A DNA stretch of 23,862 nt from Sandaracinobacteroides sp041675905 (GCA_041675905.1 JBAYSX010000027.1:1-23862); one strand, 5' to 3'. Positions 1-7,725 are shown, numbered from the stretch's first letter. The notes: generated by a model not told the origin, from the sequence alone. Numbers and translations: made by a program.

Positions 1-72
1 CTCGCGGAAAAGCCGAACACCGCGTTCGCGAAGTTCGGCAGGATAGGCGGGGGTATATCTCTTCTGGTTCAT
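1..72 (-). CDS. IS3-family transposase OrfA, N-terminal fragment
   Basis: The minus-strand frame starts with ATG at 72 and reads MNQKRYTPAYPAELRERGVR and a few further residues before the window ends. This is the typical start of the small HTH-containing OrfA of IS3-family elements of the IS51-like kind, which binds the element ends. A GGGTGAG stretch upstream may serve as ribosome binding site. Only 24 codons are visible, so whether the gene is intact is unknown. Confidence 0.7.
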   Translation of the reverse strand, partial: MNQKRYTPAYPAELRERGVRLFRE

Positions 73-124
73 AGGACTCACCCTTCGAGTGTTCTACTCT
101 CCGGTAAACCCGGGGCAGTTCAGA
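1..124 (-). mobile_element. IS3-family element, terminal end, runs off window
   Basis: Read on the minus strand, this begins with a probable terminal inverted repeat (TGAACTGCCCCGGGTTTACC, about 124 to 105), a short leader, and the first codons of an IS3-type orfA. It sits inside the coding sequence of another IS3-family orfB: that reading frame matches the family up to Gly-Trp-Met-Tyr-Leu and then runs into this terminus. This is therefore a nested insertion. The rest of the element lies left of position 1, so the other inverted repeat and any target duplication cannot be seen. Confidence 0.75.
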
Positions 125-372
125 TACATCCAGCCCCACCCAATGATCTTGAAGTAGGTAAAATCAGTCTGCCACATCTCGTTCACCCGCGTGGTCTTGG
201 TGTGGAACTTATCAGCGGCCTTGATCACGACATAGGCCGGGCTGGTGATCAGGTCGTGGGCCTTCAACAGGCGGTAAACCGTGGCTTCCTTTTCGGATGC
301 GGGATACCTCATTCGTCGTCGCCTCCATCCGCGATCATGCTTTTTTTCAGCAGACGGTTTTCGAGCGTCAGG
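119..372 (-). mobile_element. IS3-family remnant: orfA tail and orfB head, disrupted
   Basis: Two overlapping minus-strand frames remain from a second, different IS3-family element. The orfA tail reads LTLENRLLKKSMIADGGDDE and stops at TGA 309-311, which overlaps the ATG of orfB at 312 (ATGA), an arrangement common in this family. OrfB then runs through residues like VYRLLKAHDL and WQTDFTY; the Asp of WQTDF is the first residue of the DDE triad. It is cut at about 118 by the inserted element described above. On its upstream side the orfA interior joins the helicase pseudogene near 372-380 without any visible inverted repeat, so that junction is a deletion or recombination and not a clean insertion. 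No functional transposase can come from this piece. Confidence 0.8.
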
Positions 373-1230
373 TCTGATCGTTCGAGCGCAGATTAATCGG
401 GGTCGCCGACAACAACAGGTTGTAGTCTGCCGCCTCCGTTACAAGCTGTCCCAGCTTGTGACTGGCGGTCTCTGCGTTGCGAAGGTGATGCGCTTCATCA
501 AAGATAACGAGATCAAAAAGATCTTCCTCTCGTTCATCCGCAAGATATCGCGCCAAGTGTGCACGCGGTAACTGGTCGGGCTCCTTATTATCATTCCATT
601 TTGAGGGGGGGCGCAAAGCCGAAAGAGATGCAATTGCCGCGAATACTTGCTTTCTTACCGCATCATCCTTAATCATATCAAGCAGTTCAGCAGCATTGTA
701 CTCCTTGGCTTCAACATTGAATTTCGATCGGAGTTCGGCTCGCCATTTTTTACGAGTGGCTTAGGGCAAACTACCAGCAAGCGCCGGGCATCAAAGCGGG
801 CCACCAATTCAGTCCAGATCAAGCCAGCCTCAATGGTCTTGCCAAGACCGACTTCGTCCGCGATCAGCAACCCCCTGGCTGGGGCATTCAGTATCTTGAG
901 AAGCGGTTTGAACTGATAGGCATGAAACTGAGTGTTTGTCGCACCCATGGCATAGATCATGTCCGCCAGCTTGCCCGTCAGCCTGAGATGGTTGATGGTC
1001 CGCCGTAGATCTATTGGCGCAGAGAGTTTGCCATTTCTCAGATCGTCGAGCGCATTGGTCTCGCCGACCATATGCTCAAGCTGGTTGGCAGGGAAACGCC
1101 GCCGTCCCGTTGGAAGGTCAACCTCCACCATGATACGTCCGGCTCGCTCTTCGGGCGGAGCATCCGTAACGAACCCGGCCGACGCCGGATCACGCTTTAG
1201 CCGCACTCTCGCTCCGGCCTTGAAGTTCAT
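373..1230 (-). pseudogene. SNF2/DEAH-type helicase, frameshifted and truncated
   Basis: The protein starts at ATG 1230 after an AAAAGGA ribosome binding site. It has an N-terminal module of about 100 residues, then a superfamily 2 ATPase core with Walker A ADEVGLGKT (residues 124-132, Lys131). After VVCPKPLVK the frame breaks at a run of six T on the plus strand (746-751). One more base would continue as KKWRAELRSKF, followed in the other frame by the Walker B-like FDEAHH and motif III LLLSATPI. The C-terminal half, including the second RecA-like lobe, is missing because IS3 sequence takes over at about 373. Family knowledge: SNF2-like helicases with this N-terminus occur in phage-defence loci such as DISARM (DrmD-like), but no other DISARM gene is here, so the role is inference. 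It is certainly inactive as encoded, since the second RecA-like lobe is absent. Confidence 0.8.
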
Positions 1231-1357
1231 GGATTTTTTCCTTTTGAACCCGCGCAGGCTCTTCCCTGCCGACGCAAGAAGTCACCTGCGAACTGCGTAG
1301 ACGTGACCGTCCCACTCCTCCTAACCCAGCATGAATGCGCCGATCGGAGTCGCATTT

Positions 1358-1507
1358 TCACGCTCCCATGCCTGGCTGAGAACCTGGGGTGATCGGGACG
1401 CTCATGTAGGTCGCATCGAACACGGTATCGGTCAGCCAACGCTTGAAGTTCGGATTGTCGCTGAACTGCTTGAACAACTCGGTATGATCGGCGAGCAATT
1501 CCAGAAC
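1358..1507 (-). pseudogene. Type I restriction R-subunit-like C-terminal remnant
   Basis: The minus-strand frame reads IVLELLADHTELFKQFSDNP and continues NFKRWLTDTVFDATY before a stop at 1358-1360. This pattern resembles the C-terminal end of large HsdR-like or DEAD-box helicase/endonuclease subunits. Only about 50 codons remain. At about 1507 it joins abruptly, in another frame, to the CxxC-containing remnant upstream. The first ATG of the longer frame lies inside that foreign sequence, so no real start survives. The helicase gene starts 128 bases downstream, which suggests both once belonged to one restriction/defence region. The family assignment rests on remembered sequence pattern only. 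Confidence 0.5.
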
Positions 1508-1664
1508 GATCCCACCAGCGGCCCTCGCCGAGATGCGGCACATCGCACCCGTGCGGTCGATGGCAATGCTCGCAGCGTCCGCCGGCGCGTTCGAAGCGGA
1601 TGACCCGGCTCAATTCATGCCAGTCGATCGGATAGAGCCAGCGATGCTCGGGACGGATCGGCAT
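1508..1664 (-). pseudogene. CxxC/HNH-like hypothetical protein, N-terminal remnant
   Basis: From ATG 1664 the minus strand reads MPIRPEHRWLYPIDWHELSR, then an Arg-rich stretch and a RCEHCHRPHG motif, then VPHLGEGRWW. The CxxC followed by a His-containing segment resembles the zinc-binding half of HNH-type proteins. After about 52 residues the sequence switches to the restriction-subunit remnant. The frame itself runs on without meaning to 1227. The ATG follows the preceding stop codon almost directly, so it was probably the last gene of a vapB-vapC-small ORF chain. The function of the intact protein is unknown to me. Confidence 0.5.
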
Positions 1665-1790
1665 CTATTGCACCGCCCCGGCCTGGACAGTGCGCTGAGG
1701 ATCGGCCCGGACGCGATCGATGATCGCCGTCACTCCACGACCGGCCCCGCCCTCCCCTGCTGACAGGAGTATTTCCCAGATCAGGCTCAT
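1665..1790 (-). CDS. Small hypothetical protein, 41 aa
   Basis: The ATG at 1790 overlaps the vapC stop codon (ATGA), and the frame ends with TAG at 1665-1667, directly followed by the ATG of the next remnant. The product starts MSLIWEILLSAGEGGAGRG and has no recognisable domain. The tight coupling on both sides argues for real translation, but the short length and lack of a known family keep the call uncertain. It could also be a degraded leftover. Confidence 0.35.
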   Translation of the reverse strand: MSLIWEILLSAGEGGAGRGVTAIIDRVRADPQRTVQAGAVQ

Positions 1791-2173
1791 CGCGCGAGAA
1801 TAATCTTGAGTCCGGGAATCTTGACGCGTGTCCATTCCTTGTCCGTTGTAAGCGCCGGAAGTTTTTCGGCGATCGCCAGCGCCATACAGCTACGGTCGCC
1901 GATCCCGGCCCCGAAAGCCTGCGTAGCCTCAAGCAGCGCGGCCGCCGCATATGCATCCTGCTGACCGTGCGGGCGAACATCGAGATGTAGCGCATCAAGC
2001 ATCTCACGCGCAGCATCAAACGGAATACCGCGACGCAACAGGGCCTTCACCACTTCCTGCAGGTTGACTGCCGAGATAAGACCGTCTCCGATATGTGATG
2101 CGACCACATCGGCACCCGGCTCATCCCGCAACAACGCGATCACCGCAGACGCATCAAAAACGACTGAGGCCAT
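1787..2173 (-). CDS. vapC: PIN-domain toxin, VapC-type ribonuclease
   Basis: This 128-residue protein has the full PIN-domain layout. The acidic residues expected to hold Mg2+ or Mn2+ are at Asp7 (VVFDASAV), Glu40 (NLQEVVKAL), Asp93 (GDRSCMALA) and Asp111 (TTDKEW). VapC toxins are endoribonucleases that cleave tRNA or rRNA and stop growth when the antitoxin is degraded. The gene starts two bases after the vapB stop, the classical antitoxin-first order, so the two are co-transcribed. The length is normal and no damage is seen. The RNA target cannot be told from the sequence. Confidence 0.88.
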   Translation of the reverse strand: MASVVFDASAVIALLRDEPGADVVASHIGDGLISAVNLQEVVKALLRRGIPFDAAREMLDALHLDVRPHGQQDAYAAAALLEATQAFGAGIGDRSCMALAIAEKLPALTTDKEWTRVKIPGLKIILAR

Positions 2174-2175
2174 GA

Positions 2176-2433
2176 TTAACTCCGCTCCTCACGAGCAGCA
2201 TCGGCGCGGCGTTCCTGAATAAATTCGTCCACCGGCAGATCGTCGGTTACATGCTGCCGATAAAGTTGCTGAGCGCGCTTGATGCTTTGACGAATGGAAG
2301 AAAGCCGGACCTCATTCCCCTCCATGGAGAGTACCACAATACCACCGTTCTCCATTCCAAGCGCTTCCCGCACGGATCGAGGGAGAACCATCCTTCCGTT
2401 CTGTGCCACCTTGATGTCTATAACCACACCCAT
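2176..2433 (-). CDS. vapB: AbrB/SpoVT-fold antitoxin, VapB-type
   Basis: The 85-residue protein opens with a swapped-hairpin AbrB DNA-binding domain (about residues 6-50, containing GRMVLPRSVREALGM). A helical C-terminal tail with QQLYRQHV and PVDEFIQERR follows and should occupy the toxin active site. It neutralises the adjacent PIN toxin and, as known for the family, should repress its own operon together with it. The start at 2433 follows a GGTGGGG stretch that can act as ribosome binding site. Direct and inverted repeats just upstream fit an autoregulatory operator. Confidence 0.85.
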   Translation of the reverse strand: MGVVIDIKVAQNGRMVLPRSVREALGMENGGIVVLSMEGNEVRLSSIRQSIKRAQQLYRQHVTDDLPVDEFIQERRADAAREERS

Positions 2434-2453
2434 TTTTGCGCCCCACCCTCATA

Positions 2454-2493
2454 ATGACATTCATGTATATATGACATTGCACAGAATATGTCA
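2454..2493. promoter_or_regulatory. Candidate vapBC operator repeats
   Basis: Upstream of vapB the heptamer ATGACAT occurs at 2454-2460 and 2471-2477, a start-to-start distance of 17 bases, and ATGTCA, its inverse core, occurs at 2488-2493. Between the copies lies the AT-rich stretch TCATGTATAT, which could contain the promoter -10 region. Repeats at this location fit binding by the VapB-VapC complex. The binding itself is inference. Confidence 0.4.
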
Positions 2494-2535
2494 CGAGATT
2501 TGTATTGCCCTCTCTGATCAGGAAGTCTAATGCCA

Positions 2536-2654
2536 CGTCAATCTGGAGTGTAGCCTAACCGGACGTCAGCCAGGATGAACCAATAACGTCAGATTGAACC
2601 GCCCTCCCCATTAATTGACACCTGTTGTCACACCTTATAGATTCTATCCTGACA
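2536..2654. other. Candidate Tn3-family res site (three resolvase sites)
   Basis: Three imperfect inverted repeats stand between vapBC and the resolvase gene. Their arms, read inward, are CGTCAATCTG and CGTCCGGTTA (2536-2565), CGTCAGATTG and TGTCAATTAA (2587-2620), and TGTCACACCT and TGTCAGGATA (2626-2654). All six begin YGTC. The middle site is 34 bp and is separated by 5 bp from the site next to tnpR; a spacer of about 21-22 bp separates it from the far site. These values match the well-known Tn3/gamma-delta plan of site I 28 bp, spacer 22, site II 34 bp, spacer 5, site III 25 bp, with site III nearest tnpR. The far site centre reads TG/TA and not AT, and the near site is 29 bp by its arms, so the match is not perfect. 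Confidence 0.6.
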
Positions 2655-2671
2655 TTTTCAGGGGTTTGCAC

Positions 2672-3232
2672 ATGAAGGGGCAACGGATCGGCTATATCCG
2701 CGTCAGCAGTTACGACCAGAACGTCGATCGGCAACTGGATGGCAGCGAGGTCGATCGCATCTTCACCGACAAGGCATCGGGCAAGGATGTAAAGCGCCCG
2801 CAACTCGAAGCCATGCTGGCGTTCGTGCGAGAAGGCGACACGCTCGTCGTTCACAGCATGGACCGCCTCGCGAGAAATCTCGACGACCTGCGGCGGCTCG
2901 TTCAATCGCTCACCGCCCACGGCGTAAAGATCGAATTCGTCAAAGAGCATTTGCTGTTCACCGGCGAGGACTCCCCGATGGCTACCCTGATGCTCTCGGT
3001 CATGGGAGCATTCGCCGAGTTCGAGCGCGCGCTGATCCGTGAACGCCAGCGCGAAGGGATTGCGCTCGCAAAACAGCGCGGCGCCTATCGCGGCAGGAAG
3101 AAAGCTCTGAATGACGAGAAGGTTGCTGAACTGAAACAACGTGTTGCCACCGGCGAGCAGAAAGCCAGCATCGCCCGCGACCTGGGGATCAGTCGGGAAA
3201 CCCTGTACCAATATCTCCGCGGCGCTGCCTGA
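2672..3232 (+). CDS. tnpR: Tn3-family resolvase (serine recombinase)
   Basis: The 186-residue protein has the resolvase catalytic domain (about residues 4-140) with the nucleophilic serine in YIRVSSYDQN (Ser12), the MDRLARN motif and the ERQREGIALAKQRG arm helix. A C-terminal helix-turn-helix (ASIARDLGISRETLYQYLRG) binds DNA. It resolves transposition cointegrates by recombination at res. I chose ATG 2672, after AGGGG at 2660-2664, because upstream codons in the same frame would be read through the res site and are foreign to the family. Length and motifs are complete, so it may be active. No tnpA and no 38-bp Tn3 inverted repeat were recognised nearby; a receptor remnant begins immediately after the stop codon. 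Confidence 0.9.
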   Translation: MKGQRIGYIRVSSYDQNVDRQLDGSEVDRIFTDKASGKDVKRPQLEAMLAFVREGDTLVVHSMDRLARNLDDLRRLVQSLTAHGVKIEFVKEHLLFTGEDSPMATLMLSVMGAFAEFERALIRERQREGIALAKQRGAYRGRKKALNDEKVAELKQRVATGEQKASIARDLGISRETLYQYLRGAA

Positions 3233-3237
3233 GAACG

Positions 3238-3924
3238 AACCTCACACACCACTCCGGCGCCGGGCGCATCAACCCCCTGGCCTCGTTTCACGAGGTGAAA
3301 CCGGAACGCAGCAAGGAGATCGAAGTCGGGATACGGACCCGACCGACCGCCGGATCGCATCTCGCCGTTACCCTGTTCCACATGGCGCTTTCAGATCTGA
3401 TTGTGGAAGGACAGCTTGTGGGCGGCAGAAGCGGGACATTCGTGAACGCGGGGCGCGCGCGCCATCGCGGTGTCGAGGTGGAAAGCGATTGGACCCACGG
3501 GCCGATCCGGCTGGGGATCAGCTACACCTGGCTGCAGGACGCGCGTTTCCTTTCCGACATGGATGAAACAAACGGCGGCGTTCGCGGGAACCGGATACCC
3601 TATTCGCCCGAACATATGGTCGATGCGCGCATCGGCTGGCAGGCGCGGGAGGATTTTGGCGTCGAACTCGGGCTGAATCACGTCAGCCGTCAATTCGCCA
3701 ACGCCAGCAATACGAAAATCGCCAGCGCGGACGGCCTGACCGGTCTGGTTCCGGCACGAACGCTCTTGCGGCTCGCCGCCCATTATGCCCCGACGGGAAA
3801 ACGCTGGCGTCTGTTTGCAACCGCCGAGAATCTGCTCGATACCCGCTATATTTCCAGCCGTATCGACGGTCTGTTCGCAGGCACCCCCCTGCAGGTGGTG
3901 GCGGGCATCAAAACTGAATTCTGA
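3238..3924 (+). pseudogene. TonB-dependent receptor, C-terminal remnant
   Basis: About 228 codons of the beta-barrel end of an outer-membrane receptor remain. They include INPLASFHEVKPERSKEIEV, the repeated strands with YTWLQDARF and FATAENLLDTRYISS, and a C-terminal Phe (VAGIKTEF) typical for barrel assembly. The signal peptide, TonB box and plug domain are missing. In-frame homology starts within a few bases of the resolvase stop, so the 5' part was lost at that junction. A GTG at 3295 could be read as a start, but it lies inside the barrel. Such receptors import siderophores or other ligands with TonB energy; the substrate is not predictable from this piece. Confidence 0.75.
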
Positions 3925-3931
3925 TGGGCGG

Positions 3932-4190
3932 CTATGAAGCGTTCGAAAAGCTGTGCTCTCAAGCAAGATTGAGGGGACGCAGGTGAAACTGGGGGAGGTG
4001 CTGGATTTTGGGCGCAGGGGCATCTGCTGGACGAGAGCACACCCAGGAAGGCCGACGCGCGCGACGTGTTGAACTATCGCGCCGCCTTGCGGGAGACGGA
4101 AAGCCTGATCGCACAAATACCGCTATCGCAGCGGCTCATCAAAGCTATCCATCGTGTACTGATGTACGGTGTCCGGGACCGCCGACATTG
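3932..4190 (+). pseudogene. Fic-family protein, frameshifted N-terminal remnant
   Basis: Three frames together give a Fic/DUF4172-like N-terminal pattern. YEAFEK (about 3932-3950) is followed in the next frame by VLSSKIEGTQVKLGEVLDF (3953-4010), and then in another frame by GASAG and, from 4066, LNYRAALRETESLI, PLSQRLIKAIHRVLM and YGVR. SSKIEGTQ and the HRVLM helix are hallmarks of bacterial Fic proteins before the HPFxxGNGR active site. That active site is absent because similarity ends at about 4190. At least two indels break the gene. Fic enzymes AMPylate target proteins; this one cannot be functional. Confidence 0.65.
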
Positions 4191-4249
4191 CGGCCATCTG
4201 TCACACCCTGACCGGCCAATAAATCCGGCGACCGGTTCAGCACAAATTC

Positions 4250-5286
4250 TCAATGGCGTGCGCGGCCGTCGTGAAATACCGGCTGAATCCAGGCTTTTCT
4301 GCCATCGCTGTCAACAATGGTTGCACGGACATAAGTCTCATCGCCCTTGAAGCGATAGCTCGGGTTAAGTCCGGCAACTTCCGCGAGTATTTTTCCACCC
4401 TGACCGATAAAGCGGGTCAGGTACCGGAAGCCCGTTTCCTTGTCGTCGATCTTCACCGCGAGTCTGTGCGCATCGGACATAATGTCGGCTATCTTCACAC
4501 CGTTGAGGCATAGAAATCACCCTGGGTGATCGCCGCTCTTATCGCTGCCGGCGTCAATTCGGGTGCACGCACGACAATCCACGCCTTTCCGGAACCAGTA
4601 TTTGCATCCTTGCCCTGCATGGCGTGGACATCGTCGGCGCCTACCGCCCAGATAATCTTGCCGCGGCTCAGCAGATGATCCCAAAAGCCTTCCGACGAAG
4701 GCCTGACATCGCCCTTGCCGTCGTCTCCGCCGACATTATTGATGCCTTCCAATCCGTTCCAAATCTCAAGCAATGTACCGTCCGGCAATCCATCGAGATC
4801 CTCGGGCTTCAGAGACCATGCATAATTGGGATGGTTGACCTGCGCGATCGCGCCCTGCGCGAGCACCTGGGCAATGGCGCCTTCCATCGTCGAGACACCC
4901 TGTGGCCAGATCACCTCGCGAGTGAATAACCCGTTGACATGTGGATTGGCCTTGCGGCCATCCTTGGTCGTGATCGAGTACCCCATTTCCTGTCCCGGCA
5001 GGAGAAGGAACCACCCGGTCCGCCCGATCAGGGCATTGAGGGGCTCGACGTCCGTCAGATACTCGTCATGATCGGTGATGAACAGGAACTGATAGCCATT
5101 CTCGCGGTACCAGCGCGCCACGACATCGGGCGCGCTGTCCCCTCCCCGTGAATTGCTGCTGTGCGTATGGGTGTTGCCCTTGTACCATTTGAGGCTCGCT
5201 CCCTGGGCATGGGCAATGGTGGGCGCGATCGCCCCCAGAACCGAGATGCTCAGGAAGATGGTCAGCGACAATCCGGTCTTCATCAT
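4250..5286 (-). pseudogene. CehA/McbA-type PHP metallohydrolase, one-base frameshift
   Basis: The gene starts at ATG 5286 (ATGATG) after a strong GGAGGG site. A signal peptide of about 28 residues ends at AHAQG, so the product is exported. The PHP domain shows HTH (His40, His42), TDHDE (Asp72-Glu75), a later NHP and GADDVH, the expected metal ligands. At 4499-4501 the frame ends GDFYASTV; adding one base would restore TGVKIADIMSDAHRLAV and the remaining 80 residues, which form the C-terminal beta domain down to 4250. Members hydrolyse phosphoesters or carbamates. The gene lies 40 bases downstream of a receptor gene on the same strand, suggesting a ligand uptake and breakdown pair. The catalytic domain before the shift is intact, so residual activity is possible. 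Confidence 0.8.
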
Positions 5287-5326
5287 GCTTTCCCTCCGAT
5301 TCTTGAAAATGGGGTGCTCGGCCTGC

Positions 5327-6932
5327 TCAGAATTTCGCTTTCACCCCGGCATGGAAGAAGCGCCCGATGACATCGTAGAATGCCCCGTAATTATAAGTCT
5401 GGGCGGTCAAGGGCGGCTTGATGTTCAGGACATTGTTGACTCCGACAAAACCGGAAAGGCCCTGCCCTAGACGGGCCCGGAAGTTCATGTCCGTATATAT
5501 TCTCGATGACACTTTGGGAAATTGACGGGCTCTGGCAGGGCCTGCCGATCGATATCGGACTTACTGATGAACCGATTGGCGACGCCGACACCCCAGTGCG
5601 GCGTGTCAAAATCCACTCTGAGGGTGAAGCGGAGCCGAGGGTCGGTATATTCGCCATCCTCGATACTCAGGGTAGACGCATCGCCGCCCACTCCGAGAAT
5701 TTCCTTCTTGATCAGATATGTTCCGACCAGATTGATGCCCACCCTGCTATTTTGTCCGACCGGCAGGCGATAATCGACCGAGAAATCCACGCCGGTCGAC
5801 GAGAATTCGCTCGCATTGATAAGCGAGCGGTTCTGCCGCACCAGCAGGCCCTCGGAAGTGAACTCCATGCGCTCGCAAAAGGAATTGCCCGCCATTGATG
5901 CGGCATCGAGGCAGCCTTTGTTCAGGTCAGGCGATGTAATGACGCCCGAGATCCTGATGTCATAATAATCGACGGACAGCCGCAGGCCAGGAACGGCGCG
6001 GGGTGTCAGCACGGCGCCAATGGTCAGACTGTTCGATGTTTCCTCGGCGAGTTGGGAATTGCCGCCGGAGATGGCTTCAATCTGGGGCACCGTCACCGGT
6101 CCGCCGCTCGCGGATGCACCCAGAGCGATACAATTGGCCTTCCGATTCGCAGTCGTGTCGATGTTATTCGAACCGCAAGGGTTGCCCACACTGGTCAGGG
6201 TGACCGTAACGGGACCAAACAATTCCTGAAGATTGGGAGCACGGACGCTCCGCGAGCGCGAGAAACGCAGCCGCAGATCATCGTTTACCATCCAGTTCAC
6301 TCCCGCCTGCCAGGCGACGGTCGACCCGATGGTGTTATAGTCCGAGAGACGGATAGCGCCATTGACGCTCAGCATATCGACAAACGGTGTGTTATAGATA
6401 ATCGGCACCAGAACTTCTGCGTAGCCTTCAGTCACCTTGAACCGTTCGTCCAGCGCAGGCCGGGCATTGGCGTTGGTGCCGACGCCCCACCGGATGTCGC
6501 CACTCAGCATTGCTGCATCGTCCTGCGTGCGCAGGCCCTCCACCCGACGATCCGCGCCCGCCGCGAAGGCCACTGCACCCGCAGGAAGCCGGAAAAGATC
6601 GCCATTCAGATGGGCGCTGATAATTTTCTGTGAATTGCGCGTGTTCTGGACGCGCGTCGCCACAAAATAATCGCGCTGGGCCTGTGTAAGCGGGCCACGC
6701 GACCAGATGTTGTAGGGTACGCATCCGCCGGCGCGGGCGGCCGCATCACGGCAAACGGGATCGCCAGTCACCGGATCGGCGATAACGTCCAGCGCATTCT
6801 TGAAATTCTTTCCGCGCAGCAAGTTGGGGGTCTGGATGTCATCAGCAGCCTGTCCGTATTGGTAGGAAACATCCCATTGCCAATTGTCGCCAATGCTCCC
6901 TTCAAGGCCGGCGATCACCGAATAGGTTTTCG
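5327..6932 (-). pseudogene. TonB-dependent receptor, 5'-truncated and frameshifted
   Basis: The minus-strand frame gives a long beta-barrel with strands such as WQWDVSYQYG, LRFSRSRSVRAPNLQELFGP and LRLSVDYYDIRISG, and a two-Cys loop (CRDAAARAGGC) common in sphingomonad receptors. The frame shifts at 5513-5514, where one missing base (AAG|GTG) turns KVSSRIYTDMNFRARLGQG into a short nonsense tail. The last 60 codons, ending with HAGVKAKF, are in the other frame. The N-terminal signal, TonB box and plug are gone: at about 6932 the barrel joins the interior of an IS3 transposase gene. It is the upstream partner of the CehA/McbA-like gene. Ligand unknown. Confidence 0.8.
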
Positions 6933-7427
6933 ACGCCGGCGCCGAACCGGATCTGGCTCGCCGACATCACGCATATCGCCACCAGCGAAGACTGGTTGTA
7001 TCTGGCTGCTGTGCTCGACCTGGCGACCCGAAAGATCGTCGGCTGGGCCATGTGTGACCATATGCGCACCGAGTTGCCGCTCGCCGCGCTGATGATGGCC
7101 GCGCAACGGCAGCGACCAGCGCCCGGTCTCATTTGCCACTCGGATCGCGGGTCGCAATACGCGGTCGGCGCCTATGTCGATTACCTGCCTGTAATCGGCG
7201 CCACGCCCTCGATGAGCCGAACGGGTAATTGTTACGACAATGCACCGATGGAGAGCTTCTTCCACACGCTGAAAGTCGAACTCGTCCATCAGTGTCGATG
7301 GACGACCGAGGTCGAAGCGCGGCAGGCATTGTTCGGATACATCGAAGGATACTATAATCGTCACCGCATGCACTCGGCCATCGGGTATATCACACCCGAA
7401 CAGGCCGAGCAGCGCATGACCGGCTAA
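6933..7427 (+). mobile_element. IS3-family OrfB remnant (5' end missing)
   Basis: The plus frame starts within the family at APNRIWLADITH, which holds the first catalytic Asp, and continues to the normal C-terminus and stop at 7425-7427. The other catalytic residues are present: the second Asp in CHSDRGSQY and the Glu in NAPMESFFHTLK. The N-terminal HTH-containing part and orfA are missing, so no transposase can be made. The right end of the element should follow within about 30 bases (around 7430-7460). Its left side joins the receptor pseudogene inside both genes, which indicates a deletion next to the element. Confidence 0.82.
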
Positions 7428-7454
7428 CCTAGAGTGTCCGCCGAACCGGAGGAA

Positions 7455-7590
7455 GATCACAAGGCGTCCAACCCTTTCCGCTATTTCCACTGCTTTCCAG
7501 AGGTTATCCGCCTCGTGATGATGATATATGTGCGCTTCCCATTGCCATGGCGGAACGTAGAGGATTTGCTCTTAGAACCCGGCGCACCCA
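7455..7590 (+). mobile_element. IS6-family transposase N-terminal remnant
   Basis: The plus frame reads NPFRYFHCFPEVIRLVMMIY then VRFPLPWRNVEDLLLE, the N-terminal segment of IS6-family transposases (usually FPEVI...YVRFPLSLRNVEDLL). After about 45 residues similarity ends and the frame stops at 7634. The catalytic DDE domain is absent. In the remaining sequence up to the cation exchanger gene (7591-7725) I see no gene or clear signal. Confidence 0.65.
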
Positions 7591-7725
7591 TAGCTCGACC
7601 TGCGTCAATCAGAGACAAGGTGCCATCCGACTGACAGCAGTATCGTGAGCCATAGGCCCTCCTTGCTCCGAGGGGAACCGCTCGCCCTGCTCTTGGTCGC
7701 CTTGCCGCCGGCCATGGCCACAGGA

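Noticed and set aside
1533..2019. Other open frames around vapC and the HNH-like remnant
   Set aside because: They overlap the well-supported PIN-domain gene in other frames and have no recognisable content.
4495..5286. CehA/McbA-like gene ending naturally at 4495
   Set aside because: The next frame continues immediately with a well-formed protein sequence on the same strand to 4250, so a one-base loss explains it better than two genes.
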